Of a stretch of DNA of 64,000 nt, positions 28,601-37,014 are shown piece after piece (position 1 is the first letter of the stretch; every line of letters begins with the position of its first letter). Source of the stretch: CAZJAH01 sp964544155. Its GTDB lineage: Bacteria > Bacteroidota > Ignavibacteria > Kapaibacteriales > UBA2268. A model generated the notes under the pieces. It had not been told where the DNA came from. It searched no databases and was given only the letters and a program-made list of their open reading frames with translations. The translations under genes and the position numbers were made by a program. Location of the stretch: positions 1 to 64,000 of the forward strand of contig CAZJAH010000006.1 of NCBI GenBank assembly GCA_964544155.1. Direction: 5' to 3'.

Positions 28601-30631
28601 TCCCGTTTGGCCCGGGCCTAAGTTAAGTATTTTGGCTCCTCTTAAGAAATATGCGTCTCCTTTCTTTAGATATACCGAAAGTTTAAGAGGGTCGGGGCTT
28701 TTGTTAATGACTTCGACCTGTCGCACGGACTCCTGCCCTACCATTACATCGCCGAAATCGACAAGCGTATCGAGGAAATCGACATCCGAGAAAAAGCCCC
28801 TGGCTTTGAAATAAACTTTTCTGTGTATCGTGCAGTCTTCAGTTTTTACTACAAATATCGCGGAATCAAGGAAATCTCCCGAGCTTTCCGGCAGAAACCT
28901 GAAATAATTCGGCAGATAGCCTGTTTCGGGTTCCAGCAGCACGGGAAATTTGAATGATTTAGAAATAAAATGGCCTGGTGTTATGATTGTATCTATGAAA
29001 ATATTTTCCTGAGTCAGGTTCTCCCAAAGGTATTCCTCCGCCTGCGATATAAAGTTAACACATGTAGTTTCAAATTTTATAGTATCAATCCTGTCGCTGC
29101 CGTTTCTCGTTTGGATAGCCAGCGCCTCTATGACTTCTCCCTTTAGTGGTATCTTGTACATTTGTTCGCATCTGTCATCCGATTCTACGTACAGGGTATC
29201 TTCGAAAATATCGCTTTCACTTCCCGCAATGAATCTAACGGTTGCTTCCATACACTCACCGGGCTGCAGTGTATGCGGGAGCGTTTCCGAAGGTATCACT
29301 CTGAATACATTCGGGTCGTTAGTGTACAGGCTGTTGACCGTAACAGGCCCCGGCGGCTGAATTTCCTCACTATTATTACATATTGTGACCACAGTATCAA
29401 CCCAGGGGTTTTCAATACAATCTGCCTTTAATATCCCAAAATCAACACCGTCAGTTGAATAGTGGAGCTCAGTTATGCGTGTGATGTTCACGCTCCAGGT
29501 GTTCCAGTCGCGGCAGCGGTTGAATGAATATACATCCAGCCTGTCGGTGATAGCACCTGTGAAATCAGCGTCAATGGTTATCTCAAATTCCTGCGGAATA
29601 TTTTGTTCGAGTAAAAGCGTATTATTCGGACTTATAGTGAATTTATCTTTATGTACATCCCTAATGCGGATACGTACGTTTTTCGCGCAGGGAGAAGTAT
29701 TCACAACGCTAAAGCGGTAAGTCTTGCTATTAACGCATTTGATAGTATCTTTTATGGGTAAAGAAACATTCATAGGCGTTACGTTGACTGTTTTGGTATA
29801 AGTCCTATCCGAGGAAGTACATTTAGCGCCTGACCTTGCCAGTCCGGTATTGCCGTTATCCGTGGCATCGCAAAGATCAAAATTCCAGGGCTCCTCATTA
29901 CATCGGTAATAAAGCAGCATGCCATCTTCATTGCCTTCCAGAGACATATCTTTTTGGCAGAATATCTCAGATTCGGAAAATGTTTTATTCCATATCCTAA
30001 TTTCATCAAGCTGTCCTTTAAATGTTCTGTTCAGATCAGGATTATTTGTAAGAGCATTCGTCCTGCCTATTTGTATGGGTAATTCATCATTCGCCAGATC
30101 CCTAAGCCTGCTAACGGGATATTCAGTGTTTGTTTCAGTAGCTTCCAGTTTACCGTCAATATATATAGTTACAGAACTCGCAGCTCCGTCAAATACCGCA
30201 GCTACATGATGCCAGGCATCATAATATGATGAGAAGGAAACGCCGGCTCTTGTATTATCCGCGGATTTCAGGTTTGTATTGGCCCCGTTCACCTCAAATA
30301 CCAGCTCATCAGCGGTATTAATATATAGAACCCAGACGTCGTTAACATCTTCGCCGGGGCCCCATAATCCTGCAAGAAATTGTACCTTGCCGGCCTGCCT
30401 TTCGGCTTTTACCCACATTTCTATTGTCATGGCGGTATTGATGGTATACTGTGATTCGGTTTTCTCAATATCCACATAATGAGCGCCTTTACCGGATGTC
30501 ACTTCCAGTGTAAGAGCGTTCCCAAGGCAGTGTTTTGTAGAATCGCAATCTCCTATGGCCATTGATATAGCCGGAAGCACGAAAAAGCACCCCGCGAGAA
30601 GTATCAGCGATATTTTATTTTTTAAAAACAC
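25595..30631 (-). CDS. giant LamG / choice-of-anchor-D surface protein with type IX sorting domain
   Basis: The 1678-residue secreted protein starts with a signal peptide (to about residue 26). A LamG/concanavalin-like domain covers roughly 40-260 (TIEMWVKAE, WHHVAAVFDG, GQLDEIRIWN). It is followed by a long series of Ig-like ASH/choice-of-anchor-D modules, visible as repeats of VDFG, IDFG or SFGK starts with GPGQTGSVDLTFKP-like cores. The last 80 or so residues form a type A sorting domain beginning NSPNPWSESTKIEFSLGE and ending YYYVLEAG...MSVIR, which directs type IX secretion to the cell surface. It starts at a GTG in the TAATGTG overlapping region right after the DUF1501 stop. Ligand and role are unknown; carbohydrate or protein binding is plausible for LamG. 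Confidence 0.9.
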   Translation of the reverse strand: MFLKNKISLILLAGCFFVLPAISMAIGDCDSTKHCLGNALTLEVTSGKGAHYVDIEKTESQYTINTAMTIEMWVKAERQAGKVQFLAGLWGPGEDVNDVWVLYINTADELVFEVNGANTNLKSADNTRAGVSFSSYYDAWHHVAAVFDGAASSVTIYIDGKLEATETNTEYPVSRLRDLANDELPIQIGRTNALTNNPDLNRTFKGQLDEIRIWNKTFSESEIFCQKDMSLEGNEDGMLLYYRCNEEPWNFDLCDATDNGNTGLARSGAKCTSSDRTYTKTVNVTPMNVSLPIKDTIKCVNSKTYRFSVVNTSPCAKNVRIRIRDVHKDKFTISPNNTLLLEQNIPQEFEITIDADFTGAITDRLDVYSFNRCRDWNTWSVNITRITELHYSTDGVDFGILKADCIENPWVDTVVTICNNSEEIQPPGPVTVNSLYTNDPNVFRVIPSETLPHTLQPGECMEATVRFIAGSESDIFEDTLYVESDDRCEQMYKIPLKGEVIEALAIQTRNGSDRIDTIKFETTCVNFISQAEEYLWENLTQENIFIDTIITPGHFISKSFKFPVLLEPETGYLPNYFRFLPESSGDFLDSAIFVVKTEDCTIHRKVYFKARGFFSDVDFLDTLVDFGDVMVGQESVRQVEVINKSPDPLKLSVYLKKGDAYFLRGAKILNLGPGQTGSVDLTFKPSEPLEYFDEICIFDQRCYESRCIPVRGRGYTETFLYEPYVMETGNVIGCQSSRDTLIITNNTGQPLTLSNFVLDDPSGKFSHVRTVVSGADFTLNDAFDLGAGDRALLIFDYIPDDVTLDRADRAYIRYETQDGEKFAGELLGTSLRPKIFVTANVDFGTVEAGDTRMDTMTVENVSVASIRLDSVTADEGFEILWPRDLPKQLAPGDSVMVIVRFAPTESKTYDGKLKAYSSEPCNVEESGDLLGEGEIIPLEMPLSVVSFGKIRPCDCEEREIQLINRSLVFDMNIDSIWIDDENITDAATEFFTWESYEYNSQGSVFPFSLSPMSTSILKVIYCPRVPSERDLLDHSARIHVKARGSGWSNEYNSYLSGIQALLTEPDRFNVYFPPTRVDTFAAPQYVEYSIPGLDVNPQRSKIRVDSITFIPDERVFTASDSDGRPFYIEYDSSETFNIEVDFKPRAVRYYKAKMALHISEPCVYVDSTVSVEGSGFAPAFELSFNFDRQRSRLDTFRVINCDTLRIPVYSNPDIPAEFVDITMRLKYDTTKLDYAGAESIYLQDYCDPYLPYIDADDSDSLGTLFTLKNFCEVDSVRPFLLAKFVPKVERDTFKIFIDSLFFDTEEVILYQLITQRDSALIIIQKPEFEVLNTMNFDSVRVLDCAEDTLYVKNTGDVPIKVNDFGEFLDGVEYLFSEPTGDSEILPGDTAMAIIRYCPRRSESLLHTTAVYSDDPCFLEDQFTYEGIGYAPAFPVGFDLAGTFTIPDDLYGQLSGMITVPVINEKDFADSIQGEKIWLEALNFDIDFEYNPYALKFIEARNFTSGELNTTYDPGMIRLSFKDTDSLEAGTIAEMDFTIVIPDTVRTSITLHTGEFSTDSILFLDIQPYGDSGFFNSEGKCNLTYFKFTGESSQLRGNSPNPWSESTKIEFSLGEKVRPVLSIYSRDGRLIDMPLDGTTELEPGRYNVELSGRDYQSGVYYYVLEAGLYRDKGIMSVIR

Positions 30632-30632
30632 A

Positions 30633-32246
30633 TTATCTCACAATTATGAATTTTGTACTGTATCTCTTTCCTTTTAGAGATATTACAGCGTAGTAAGAGC
30701 CGGACTTGTGTATAGTCAGCGGAATACTGTGATAACCCGCAGCTACATCACCTGAAACAAGATTTTTAACTAAAAATCCCTGAAGGTTATAGATCTCCAG
30801 TAGTATCTTCGCGGGCCTTCTTAGCTCGAAGTTAATGTTAACCAATCCGTTGCCCGGATTAGGGCTTACGCTTATTTTTTCTTTGCCGATAAAGCCCAGC
30901 TCATCACCCACAGAGCTTATTACGGGCAATACTTCAATCGGCGCGAGCTTTTCGCCGAAAACGGTTTCAGTGAGTGACGGCTCTGTTCCAAACCACCTTT
31001 CAAGAAAGTCCACATAAGTTCTTCTGAAATCATACTGATGTTTGATATTGCCCAATGGATCCAGGTCTTCGAGGTCGGGCTTACCTGTTTCGCGGAGATA
31101 GCCGCCGTTAACGTTTTCATCGTTGCCGGCGAAGACGAACTGCATAGAAGCCGCTCCATGATCGGAACCGCGGCTTCCGTTATCATAGGCGCGTCTGCCG
31201 AATTCTGAGATTGTCATTCCCGCCACTTTATCCGCGAACCCAAGCTGGCCGGCGTCATCAAGAAATTCGCTGATTGCTTTGGCAGCCTGGTTAAGCAATG
31301 TAGGATGAGCGCCGGTATAATCAGCATTCATCTGCTGGGCGTGGGAATCGAAATTTGCAAGCCTTACAAAGTATACATTTGATTTCAGCCCGCCAGCAAT
31401 GAGGCTTGATATAACTCTGAATTTTTCCGGCAGCCCCTCGCTGTAATTTACATTGCTCTGATTTGCCCTGAGCTGAACTCCCTTATCATAGGCTTCCTTA
31501 ACAGCCTGCGAGTACTTATCCGACTGCTCGGCGATCACATGGACAAAGTTGTATTCCTTTTCGTATTTGTTATTTACCGGGGCCGTGAATTTACTGTCCT
31601 CCGGTGTCAAACCTTCACCCAGTTCGTAGAAAACATCCGGGTCATTCAGTGCAATGCCCATGTGGCCTTTCGCGGATTTAAGTATCATGGAAATTGTACC
31701 GCCAATCTGCACTGCTATAGGATGTTCCGGGATTACTTCCGGATATTCAGTCAGCTGTTCGGCGAAGTACCTGCCAAGCCAGCCTTCCAGGAGTCTGACA
31801 TTAGGGTCGGAACTGTTTATTCCGCTTTGCCAGATATCCCTCGACCTAAAGTGCGAGAGGTTAGGGTCGTTATAGCCAATGCCTTCGATGATAGCAAGCT
31901 GGCCATTTTCCAAAAGCCGCATCATACCACCGTTATGAACATCTGTAACAAGCGCAGGGTTCATATAAATATCGGATGACTGGAACCGTACTGCTATATC
32001 TTTCGGGATATTCAGAGTAGGCCTTAAATCCATGTATGTATCTTCCTGGCTGTACGGTATGATGGTATTAATTCCGTCATTTCCGCCGAACATCTCCAGT
32101 ATGATCATAATTTTATCGCTGTCAATCCCGAGCAGCTTGTCATTTTTTTCAGTTTTAAATACGGGTTTACTCTTTAGTATAGCCGGCGCCGCGCTAATTG
32201 CCGCCGCCGTTATTGCCGAATTTTTTATAAAATCTCTTCTTTTCAT
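30633..32246 (-). CDS. DUF1501 family protein with Tat signal and type IX sorting domain
   Basis: The 537-aa protein starts with MKRRDFIKNSAITAAAISAAPAI, a twin-arginine type signal (RRDFIK followed by a mild hydrophobic stretch). The body matches DUF1501, an alkaline-phosphatase/sulfatase-fold family: LEMFGGNDGINTIIPY, SHFRSRDIWQSG, FDSHAQQM and EFGRRAYDNGSRGSDHGAA are its conserved blocks, with probable metal ligands in the last. Residues from about 455 are a type IX sorting domain (ISVSPNPGNGLVNINFEL to the C-terminal FIIVR). No enzymatic activity is established for the family. It lies between the DUF1800 and LamG genes with gaps of 9 and 1 nt. Confidence 0.92.
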   Translation of the reverse strand: MKRRDFIKNSAITAAAISAAPAILKSKPVFKTEKNDKLLGIDSDKIMIILEMFGGNDGINTIIPYSQEDTYMDLRPTLNIPKDIAVRFQSSDIYMNPALVTDVHNGGMMRLLENGQLAIIEGIGYNDPNLSHFRSRDIWQSGINSSDPNVRLLEGWLGRYFAEQLTEYPEVIPEHPIAVQIGGTISMILKSAKGHMGIALNDPDVFYELGEGLTPEDSKFTAPVNNKYEKEYNFVHVIAEQSDKYSQAVKEAYDKGVQLRANQSNVNYSEGLPEKFRVISSLIAGGLKSNVYFVRLANFDSHAQQMNADYTGAHPTLLNQAAKAISEFLDDAGQLGFADKVAGMTISEFGRRAYDNGSRGSDHGAASMQFVFAGNDENVNGGYLRETGKPDLEDLDPLGNIKHQYDFRRTYVDFLERWFGTEPSLTETVFGEKLAPIEVLPVISSVGDELGFIGKEKISVSPNPGNGLVNINFELRRPAKILLEIYNLQGFLVKNLVSGDVAAGYHSIPLTIHKSGSYYAVISLKGKRYSTKFIIVR

Positions 32247-32255
32247 TAGCCTGCC

Positions 32256-33830
32256 TCAACTTAATTGAAAATCGGGAGCAAGAATAATCTCATTTACCAG
32301 AGTACGCAGTCCTACAGCCGCGGCTGTTTCTTTATTTGTGAAAGCTGCTTCCCAGGCTGCATCGTCCATATCGTTCAGCATCGCTGTTTTAAATCTGGCT
32401 GTTTTTTCGCTATCCGGCATTTTGGGAAGCATATAAGCCAAAATCGCATTAAGCACGGCATCGGGAGTTGTGCCTATACCAAACTGTTCAGCCATTGCGA
32501 ATAGAGCCGTATTATCGGCTAAATCCAGTATTTCCCCGCCATATCTGGCCCTGAGCGGATATGTAGTGGTCGATATCCAAGAACGGTATCCCGCCCAGCT
32601 TCCTACATCCGGTGGGTCGTACAGTACCATCTCCAGATTGAAAACCGCTTCACGGGCATTCTGGTAATCCACGTTCAGCATCCTTTCAAGGCCGACAATG
32701 TATTCGGGCGGTGTTTTTATCTGGCCGCCGATAATATCTTCCGAGAAAAAGTGCTGACTGGTAAACAATTGCCTGAATACCGGTTTTAGTTCAAAATCAT
32801 TATTGATGAATGTCTGTGCCATTTCGCCGACAATATCGAAATCCACCGCTCCCGGATCGCTATAAACAAAATACTTGTAGATCTTTTCGCAGATGAACCC
32901 GGCAATGGGTTCAGGCCTTTCCTCAAACAGTATATCGATAAGGCCGCGGACTTCTTCCAGGCGTACCTGGTCTTCGGTGTTATCAGCTTCATCACGCGGC
33001 GAGATATCCTGCTTCATTACGGTCTTGCCGCCCGTATCATGATCCTGAGGCGAGAAATAAGTATTAAAATATCCGTTCGGATGTGGCCCCAGATGTGCTG
33101 CTGCACGCCAGCCCGTAAGCGCTCGGGAGCCTTCTCTTATGTCTCCCTCGGTGTAATGGCCGATTCCCATTAGAAATAGCTCAACAAGTTCCCTCATGTA
33201 GTTTTCATTTGGCGATGCCTTTGTACTGTAGTGAAGGCTCTGATAAAGGAGCATGGCTCCGTCAAGAGTGATATTTTCAGCCATATCCTTATAATTTGCC
33301 ATACGGCCTTCTCTCAGAGTTTGGTTATTTCTGTACATCAGAGGCGGTGGTATCAATGACAAAGTATCATAAGTAAATTCGCATGTCCACACGGTATGCC
33401 AGAGTAAAGTGAGCTTTTCCATGGCCGGGAAAGTCTCTTTCCGCATTTGATCGAGCCACCAGGAATTTAATTCGCGGTAGCGCGATTTGTGCCTGCCTTC
33501 AATTTCAAAACGTATCTGTACACTTCCTGTTTCCAGCGGGTTTTCTTCCACTTCGTCGAGCCAGTCTAAATCCTGATATCCGTCCGGCAGCGGCTCATTT
33601 CCCGTACCGAGTATGATGTCAATAGCTTCTGAGGCTGTTTTTCCTAATATCAATTGGACCTGCTCCCATGTAGGCGCAAAAGTAAGCCTTCTGAGAAGAT
33701 GAGCCGCTTTCTGTAAATCGAGCGGTTCAGTGTATTCATCAAGGCTTTGGGCTTTTATGGGTTTTGAATAATGATGCTCGGGCCTTTTGCCCGAAATCCT
33801 GAATTTTTCAAGGAATTCACGGCGCCGCAT
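32256..33830 (-). CDS. DUF1800 family protein
   Basis: The 524-aa protein of the DUF1800 family is commonly encoded next to DUF1501 in Bacteroidota and Planctomycetota. Characteristic blocks are AAHLLRRLTFAPTWEQV near 43, WWLDQMRKETFPAMEKLTLLWH near 125, NENYMRELVELFLMGIGHYTE and EGSRALTGWR, and a C-terminal region with PPDVGSWAGYRSW. The N-terminus MRRREFLEKF looks like the start of a twin-arginine signal but is not followed by a hydrophobic stretch. It has a good ribosome-binding site (GGGAG). It is the first gene of the three-gene operon. Function is unknown. Confidence 0.9.
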   Translation of the reverse strand: MRRREFLEKFRISGKRPEHHYSKPIKAQSLDEYTEPLDLQKAAHLLRRLTFAPTWEQVQLILGKTASEAIDIILGTGNEPLPDGYQDLDWLDEVEENPLETGSVQIRFEIEGRHKSRYRELNSWWLDQMRKETFPAMEKLTLLWHTVWTCEFTYDTLSLIPPPLMYRNNQTLREGRMANYKDMAENITLDGAMLLYQSLHYSTKASPNENYMRELVELFLMGIGHYTEGDIREGSRALTGWRAAAHLGPHPNGYFNTYFSPQDHDTGGKTVMKQDISPRDEADNTEDQVRLEEVRGLIDILFEERPEPIAGFICEKIYKYFVYSDPGAVDFDIVGEMAQTFINNDFELKPVFRQLFTSQHFFSEDIIGGQIKTPPEYIVGLERMLNVDYQNAREAVFNLEMVLYDPPDVGSWAGYRSWISTTTYPLRARYGGEILDLADNTALFAMAEQFGIGTTPDAVLNAILAYMLPKMPDSEKTARFKTAMLNDMDDAAWEAAFTNKETAAAVGLRTLVNEIILAPDFQLS

Positions 33831-34134
33831 TTGCCTGCTCCCTTAATGTAAAGAAAATTTAAGCTAAAATAGTTATGAATGGAATAATAAGCAAGCTTTT
33901 TTTTAGCTAAATAATTAAATCATTATTAACTTCATTTAATTTAGCTTTATTGCTATCCAATTATATGATTGACTGAGCCAGGGTTTTGAAAGATCATTAA
34001 GTTCATTTAACCATTTCGGCTTTACTAAACTATTAAACATCCAATAATGTCTGATAAATAATGATGATTAAAAAATGGCTGTTATATTTCATTAAATATT
34101 CAGCTTTCTTAATACCATCAATTTATAATTCATC
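33831..34134. other. intergenic region upstream of the DUF1800 operon
   Basis: AT-rich region of 304 bp between two minus-strand genes. It contains three copies of AGCTAAA or its complement (near 33857, 33902 and 33949), one of them inside the 10-bp palindrome TTTAGCTAAA at 33902-33911. These could form an operator for the DUF1800/DUF1501/LamG operon, but at this base composition they may be chance. No gene, terminator or clear promoter was found. Confidence 0.5.
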
Positions 34135-34752
34135 TTATTGCATGGGAATAATAATAAATATAAGGACATCCCAGATGGCATGTGATATAAGCGCCGGCCA
34201 TACGTTTTGCCAACGGTAAAAAATCCAGCCCCAGAATAAACCGACTATCAGTGCGGCCATGAATAGCATAAAGTTAAAAGCCCAGATATGCACAAGCGCG
34301 TAGACCGCAGTTGTAATTAGCCATGCCCTGAAGGGAGTTGTTTTACCCTGCATACGGAATTGCGCGAAGCCCCGCCAAAAGATCTCCTCGGCGGGCGCTA
34401 TCCAGAAAAACAAAGCGAGCATGATCAGCATTTGGTCAGCCTGGTCCTTAGTGCTGTAAACATTTGCCACCTGCCTTTCGGTGAAATCAAAAAGCATAAG
34501 CGATACCTCATTACCTATCCAGAATATGAGATATAGCAGCAGCGACGATACAACGCCTATGACAAGGTACTTCGGGTGGAATTTGTATATTTCGCGATTC
34601 TCGCGGCGGCCCGCCACAAGAGATAGAGTAATTAGCGATCCCGTAGCAAGCATCATTATTATCCAGAAATTAAGATGCGGCGCTGTCCAGGGGGAAAACA
34701 TCAAAAACCAGTAAATAATCGCCAGCCCGAACCCGAAATATACCTGTTTCAT
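34135..34752 (-). CDS. CPBP family intramembrane glutamic protease
   Basis: The 205-aa polytopic membrane protein has the Abi/CPBP (Rce1-like) signature. EExxxR is present as Glu122-Glu123 and Arg127 (AEEIFWRGF), with the conserved histidines His155 (ALVHIWAFN) and His191 (LISHAIWD). Rce1-type proteases use the Glu and His residues to cleave peptides within the membrane. Bacterial members have varied roles, including bacteriocin immunity; nothing nearby indicates a substrate. It stands alone, with non-coding gaps on both sides. Confidence 0.9.
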   Translation of the reverse strand: MKQVYFGFGLAIIYWFLMFSPWTAPHLNFWIIMMLATGSLITLSLVAGRRENREIYKFHPKYLVIGVVSSLLLYLIFWIGNEVSLMLFDFTERQVANVYSTKDQADQMLIMLALFFWIAPAEEIFWRGFAQFRMQGKTTPFRAWLITTAVYALVHIWAFNFMLFMAALIVGLFWGWIFYRWQNVWPALISHAIWDVLIFIIIPMQ

Positions 34753-34862
34753 CCTTCTATCCTTTAATTCTAGAAAATATTATCTGGTAAATAATTGAAA
34801 TTTTACCTGCTAAAAACGCAAAAAGGCCGATAATTATTGGAGGGCTCTTATGTTGCCATTAA

Positions 34863-34887
34863 AAAAGGGGCATGTTATGCCCCTTTT
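34863..34887 (-). terminator. terminator of the yitT gene
   Basis: Perfect 11-bp stem AAAAGGGGCAT/ATGCCCCTTTT around the trinucleotide GTT. On the minus strand it ends in a T-run, 33 nt past the stop of the YitT gene. Confidence 0.9.
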
Positions 34888-34919
34888 AATTATATCATTC
34901 TCTAATACCTTCATAATTG

Positions 34920-35861
34920 TCAGATCCTTCGCCGGAAGCCTTCTCCGAGAACCTCATGGACATTTCCGATTATTACAAAGGCATTCGGATCAATAGCCTT
35001 TATAAGTTCCTGCAGCTTGCCGAGCTCCTTGAGGGTAACTATGGTCATGATCATTTCGCGCTCAACGTTTTTGTAAATACCCCTTGTTTTTACGGCGGTA
35101 GCGCCGCGGCTGAGGTCGTTCATTATTCCTTTTGCCACTTCTTCGAATTTATCGGAAACTATATATGCCATACGGGCGTAATCAAATCCGTCTATAACAA
35201 CATCAATTATCTTGCTTGAAACAAACAGCAGGAAAAAGGCGTAGAAAGTCAGTGATAGCGCCGGCCTTTCTGGTGAAAGATCCTTCAAGCCGATAATAAG
35301 CCCAGCCAGGCTGACAACGAAGAAGTCGATGAACATGATAGCCATACCCGGCTTAATTCCAAATCGCTTTTGCATAATGGCAGCCACAATATCCGATCCC
35401 GCTGTTGTCCCCTTGAATTTAAAAATTATTCCAAGGCCTATGCCGAGAAGCACCGCCCCGATGAGTATGAGAAAAAGGAAATCGTTTTTATAAATGTCCT
35501 GTATAGCTTCCAGGTCCTGTAACCTAACCATGCCGAGCCCGGGAAAATCCCCGCGGAAGAAATCTATAAAAAATGAGTTTAGCGTAAAACCGTAAAAAGT
35601 CCTCCAGCCGAATGATTTACCCAGTTCTTTCAGGCCCCATATATAAAGTGGGACGTTAATTACCCAAATAGCCATACCCACAGGTATTTCATTACCCGAA
35701 AGGTAGTGTATCGCCATTGAAAGGCCGCTTGCCCCGCCCGGAACAACTTTCGCGTCCACAAGGAAAACGCCTATTCCAATAGCCATGATGGCCGCGCCAA
35801 TGGCAATGAAAATGTAGTCCGTTATAGGAAACTTCTTAATGATCTTCTTAACCATAACCAC
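34920..35861 (-). CDS. YitT family membrane protein
   Basis: The 313-aa protein has about six transmembrane helices in the first 220 residues (FIAIGAAIMAIGIGVFLVD, then VPGGASGLSMAIHYLSG, a conserved family motif). A C-terminal soluble DUF2179 domain (GVYKNVEREMIMTIVTLKEL-type sequence, here GIYKNVER) follows. YitT proteins are widespread and uncharacterised; a transport role has been suggested. It has its own terminator at 34863-34887. Confidence 0.92.
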   Translation of the reverse strand: MVMVKKIIKKFPITDYIFIAIGAAIMAIGIGVFLVDAKVVPGGASGLSMAIHYLSGNEIPVGMAIWVINVPLYIWGLKELGKSFGWRTFYGFTLNSFFIDFFRGDFPGLGMVRLQDLEAIQDIYKNDFLFLILIGAVLLGIGLGIIFKFKGTTAGSDIVAAIMQKRFGIKPGMAIMFIDFFVVSLAGLIIGLKDLSPERPALSLTFYAFFLLFVSSKIIDVVIDGFDYARMAYIVSDKFEEVAKGIMNDLSRGATAVKTRGIYKNVEREMIMTIVTLKELGKLQELIKAIDPNAFVIIGNVHEVLGEGFRRRI

Positions 35862-35929
35862 TCTCCTGCTTAAAATCCCTAACCAAACCTGTTCTTAATA
35901 AACCAGCCAATTAAATAAATTCTTACATA

Positions 35930-36625
35930 TTATTTCACTATTCCAGTATAAAGGTAAGATATACCTCCCGATAGTGTCCTGTATTCAGTTGAAATAAACT
36001 TCTGTGTGGAATCCATTATATTCAGGAAATCACTGCCGCAGGGGTATTTCATGGATGATTCCGGCAAATAGCTGTAAGCATTTGAACTTCCTGAAACCGC
36101 TTTACCAACAAGCGGCATTACCACTCTGGCATATAATCCGTATGGAAGCGACATGGGGAATTTCGGCTTGCCGAATTCAAGAATCACTACCCTGCCGCCT
36201 TTACGCACTACCCTGGCCATTTCTTCCAGGCATTTTACCGTCGAATCGGTATTTCTTATGCCATAGGCGATAAGGGCCGCGTCATAGCTGTTATCTCTGA
36301 GCGGCATTTGAAGCACGTCTGCGAGGATCATTTCTATGTCAAAGCCGAGCGCGTCGGCTCTTTCTCCTGCGATCCTGAGCATTTCCGCGGTAAAATCCAG
36401 AGCGGTTACCTTTGCATTGCCGCTGCTGAAGGCTTTCAGCAGAAGCGCAAGGTCTCCGGTACCCGAAGCGCAGTCCAGGTAGCTGCCTTGCCGGCCTTTA
36501 TCTTTCATGGCCGTTTCCACAGCCAGCTTTTTCCATTTTTTATGTATGCCGAGCGAAAGTATGTCATTCAGCCTGTCGTAGGAATCTGAAATCCCGGCAA
36601 ACATGTTCCTGATCTCTTCCGACAT
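35930..36625 (-). CDS. menG: demethylmenaquinone methyltransferase (MenG/UbiE)
   Basis: This SAM-dependent methyltransferase performs the last step of menaquinone synthesis. At 231 aa it has the UbiE start FAGISDSYDRLNDILSLGIHKKWKK, SAM motif I LDCASGTGDLAL (residues about 50-61), and RVVRKGGRVVILEFGKP with the C-terminal YSYLPES block. No ubiquinone-specific genes are present, so menaquinone is the likely product. It is divergent from the hydrogenase operon across 389 bp. A TATTTTTG (complement of 36657-36664) could be a -7 element, but no matching -33 was found. Confidence 0.94.
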   Translation of the reverse strand: MSEEIRNMFAGISDSYDRLNDILSLGIHKKWKKLAVETAMKDKGRQGSYLDCASGTGDLALLLKAFSSGNAKVTALDFTAEMLRIAGERADALGFDIEMILADVLQMPLRDNSYDAALIAYGIRNTDSTVKCLEEMARVVRKGGRVVILEFGKPKFPMSLPYGLYARVVMPLVGKAVSGSSNAYSYLPESSMKYPCGSDFLNIMDSTQKFISTEYRTLSGGISYLYTGIVK

Positions 36626-37014
36626 TTTTTTCTCTATTCGTCAAAACAAAAGACTTCAAAAATAAGCATATTTTTTTGATTTTTGATATTGTAAATTTGA
36701 AATATTGGTTTATGAAGGGTTAAAATCTCTCTGATAGCGAGGTTAAATAATATTCATAGTATCGACTAAGTACTAATAATTTATGATATTTAGCTAATTA
36801 TTATACAGCTTGTGGATTATTTGTTAATATGTAACCATTGTGTTGTTTTCGTTAAATTACTGAAATGTAAAGGTTTATAAGCATAATCGTCGGAATTCGT
36901 TGATATTTCAGATGTTTAGGGTATCCTAAGATTGTTATGACTTTGATTATTTTCGTAATTTTGTACAGATAATAAATTGCTTGGTTAGATTTACGAAGTA
37001 CACAGGAATTATTT
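36626..37014. other. divergent intergenic region menG / hydBAC
   Basis: 389 bp, AT-rich, no gene. The plus-strand promoter at 36932-36963 serves hydB, and AGGA at 37004-37007 is its ribosome-binding site. An imperfect dyad lies at 36821-36837 (GTTA-ATATG-TAAC core). Nothing else was recognised. Confidence 0.65.
36932..36963 (+). promoter_or_regulatory. Bacteroidota-type promoter of the hydrogenase operon
   Basis: TTG at 36932-36934, a 21-nt spacer, then TAATTTTG at 36956-36963, a perfect TAnnTTTG match. The predicted transcript start is near 36970, giving a leader of about 45 nt. Confidence 0.6.

Noticed and set aside
31539..31979. 146-codon frame antisense to the DUF1501 gene
   Set aside because: Fully contained in a well-supported gene, with no start context and no recognisable domain.
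33855..33957. Repeated AGCTAAA motifs as an operator of the DUF1800 operon
   Set aside because: Kept only as a note in the intergenic entry: three 7-mers in AT-rich sequence with irregular spacing are not enough to claim a binding site.
36821..36837. Possible Rex-type redox operator upstream of hydBAC
   Set aside because: The dyad GTTA-ATATG-TAAC has the wrong spacing for the TTGTGAA-N4-TTCACAA pattern and lies about 95 bp before the -33 element, so the match is not better than chance in AT-rich DNA.
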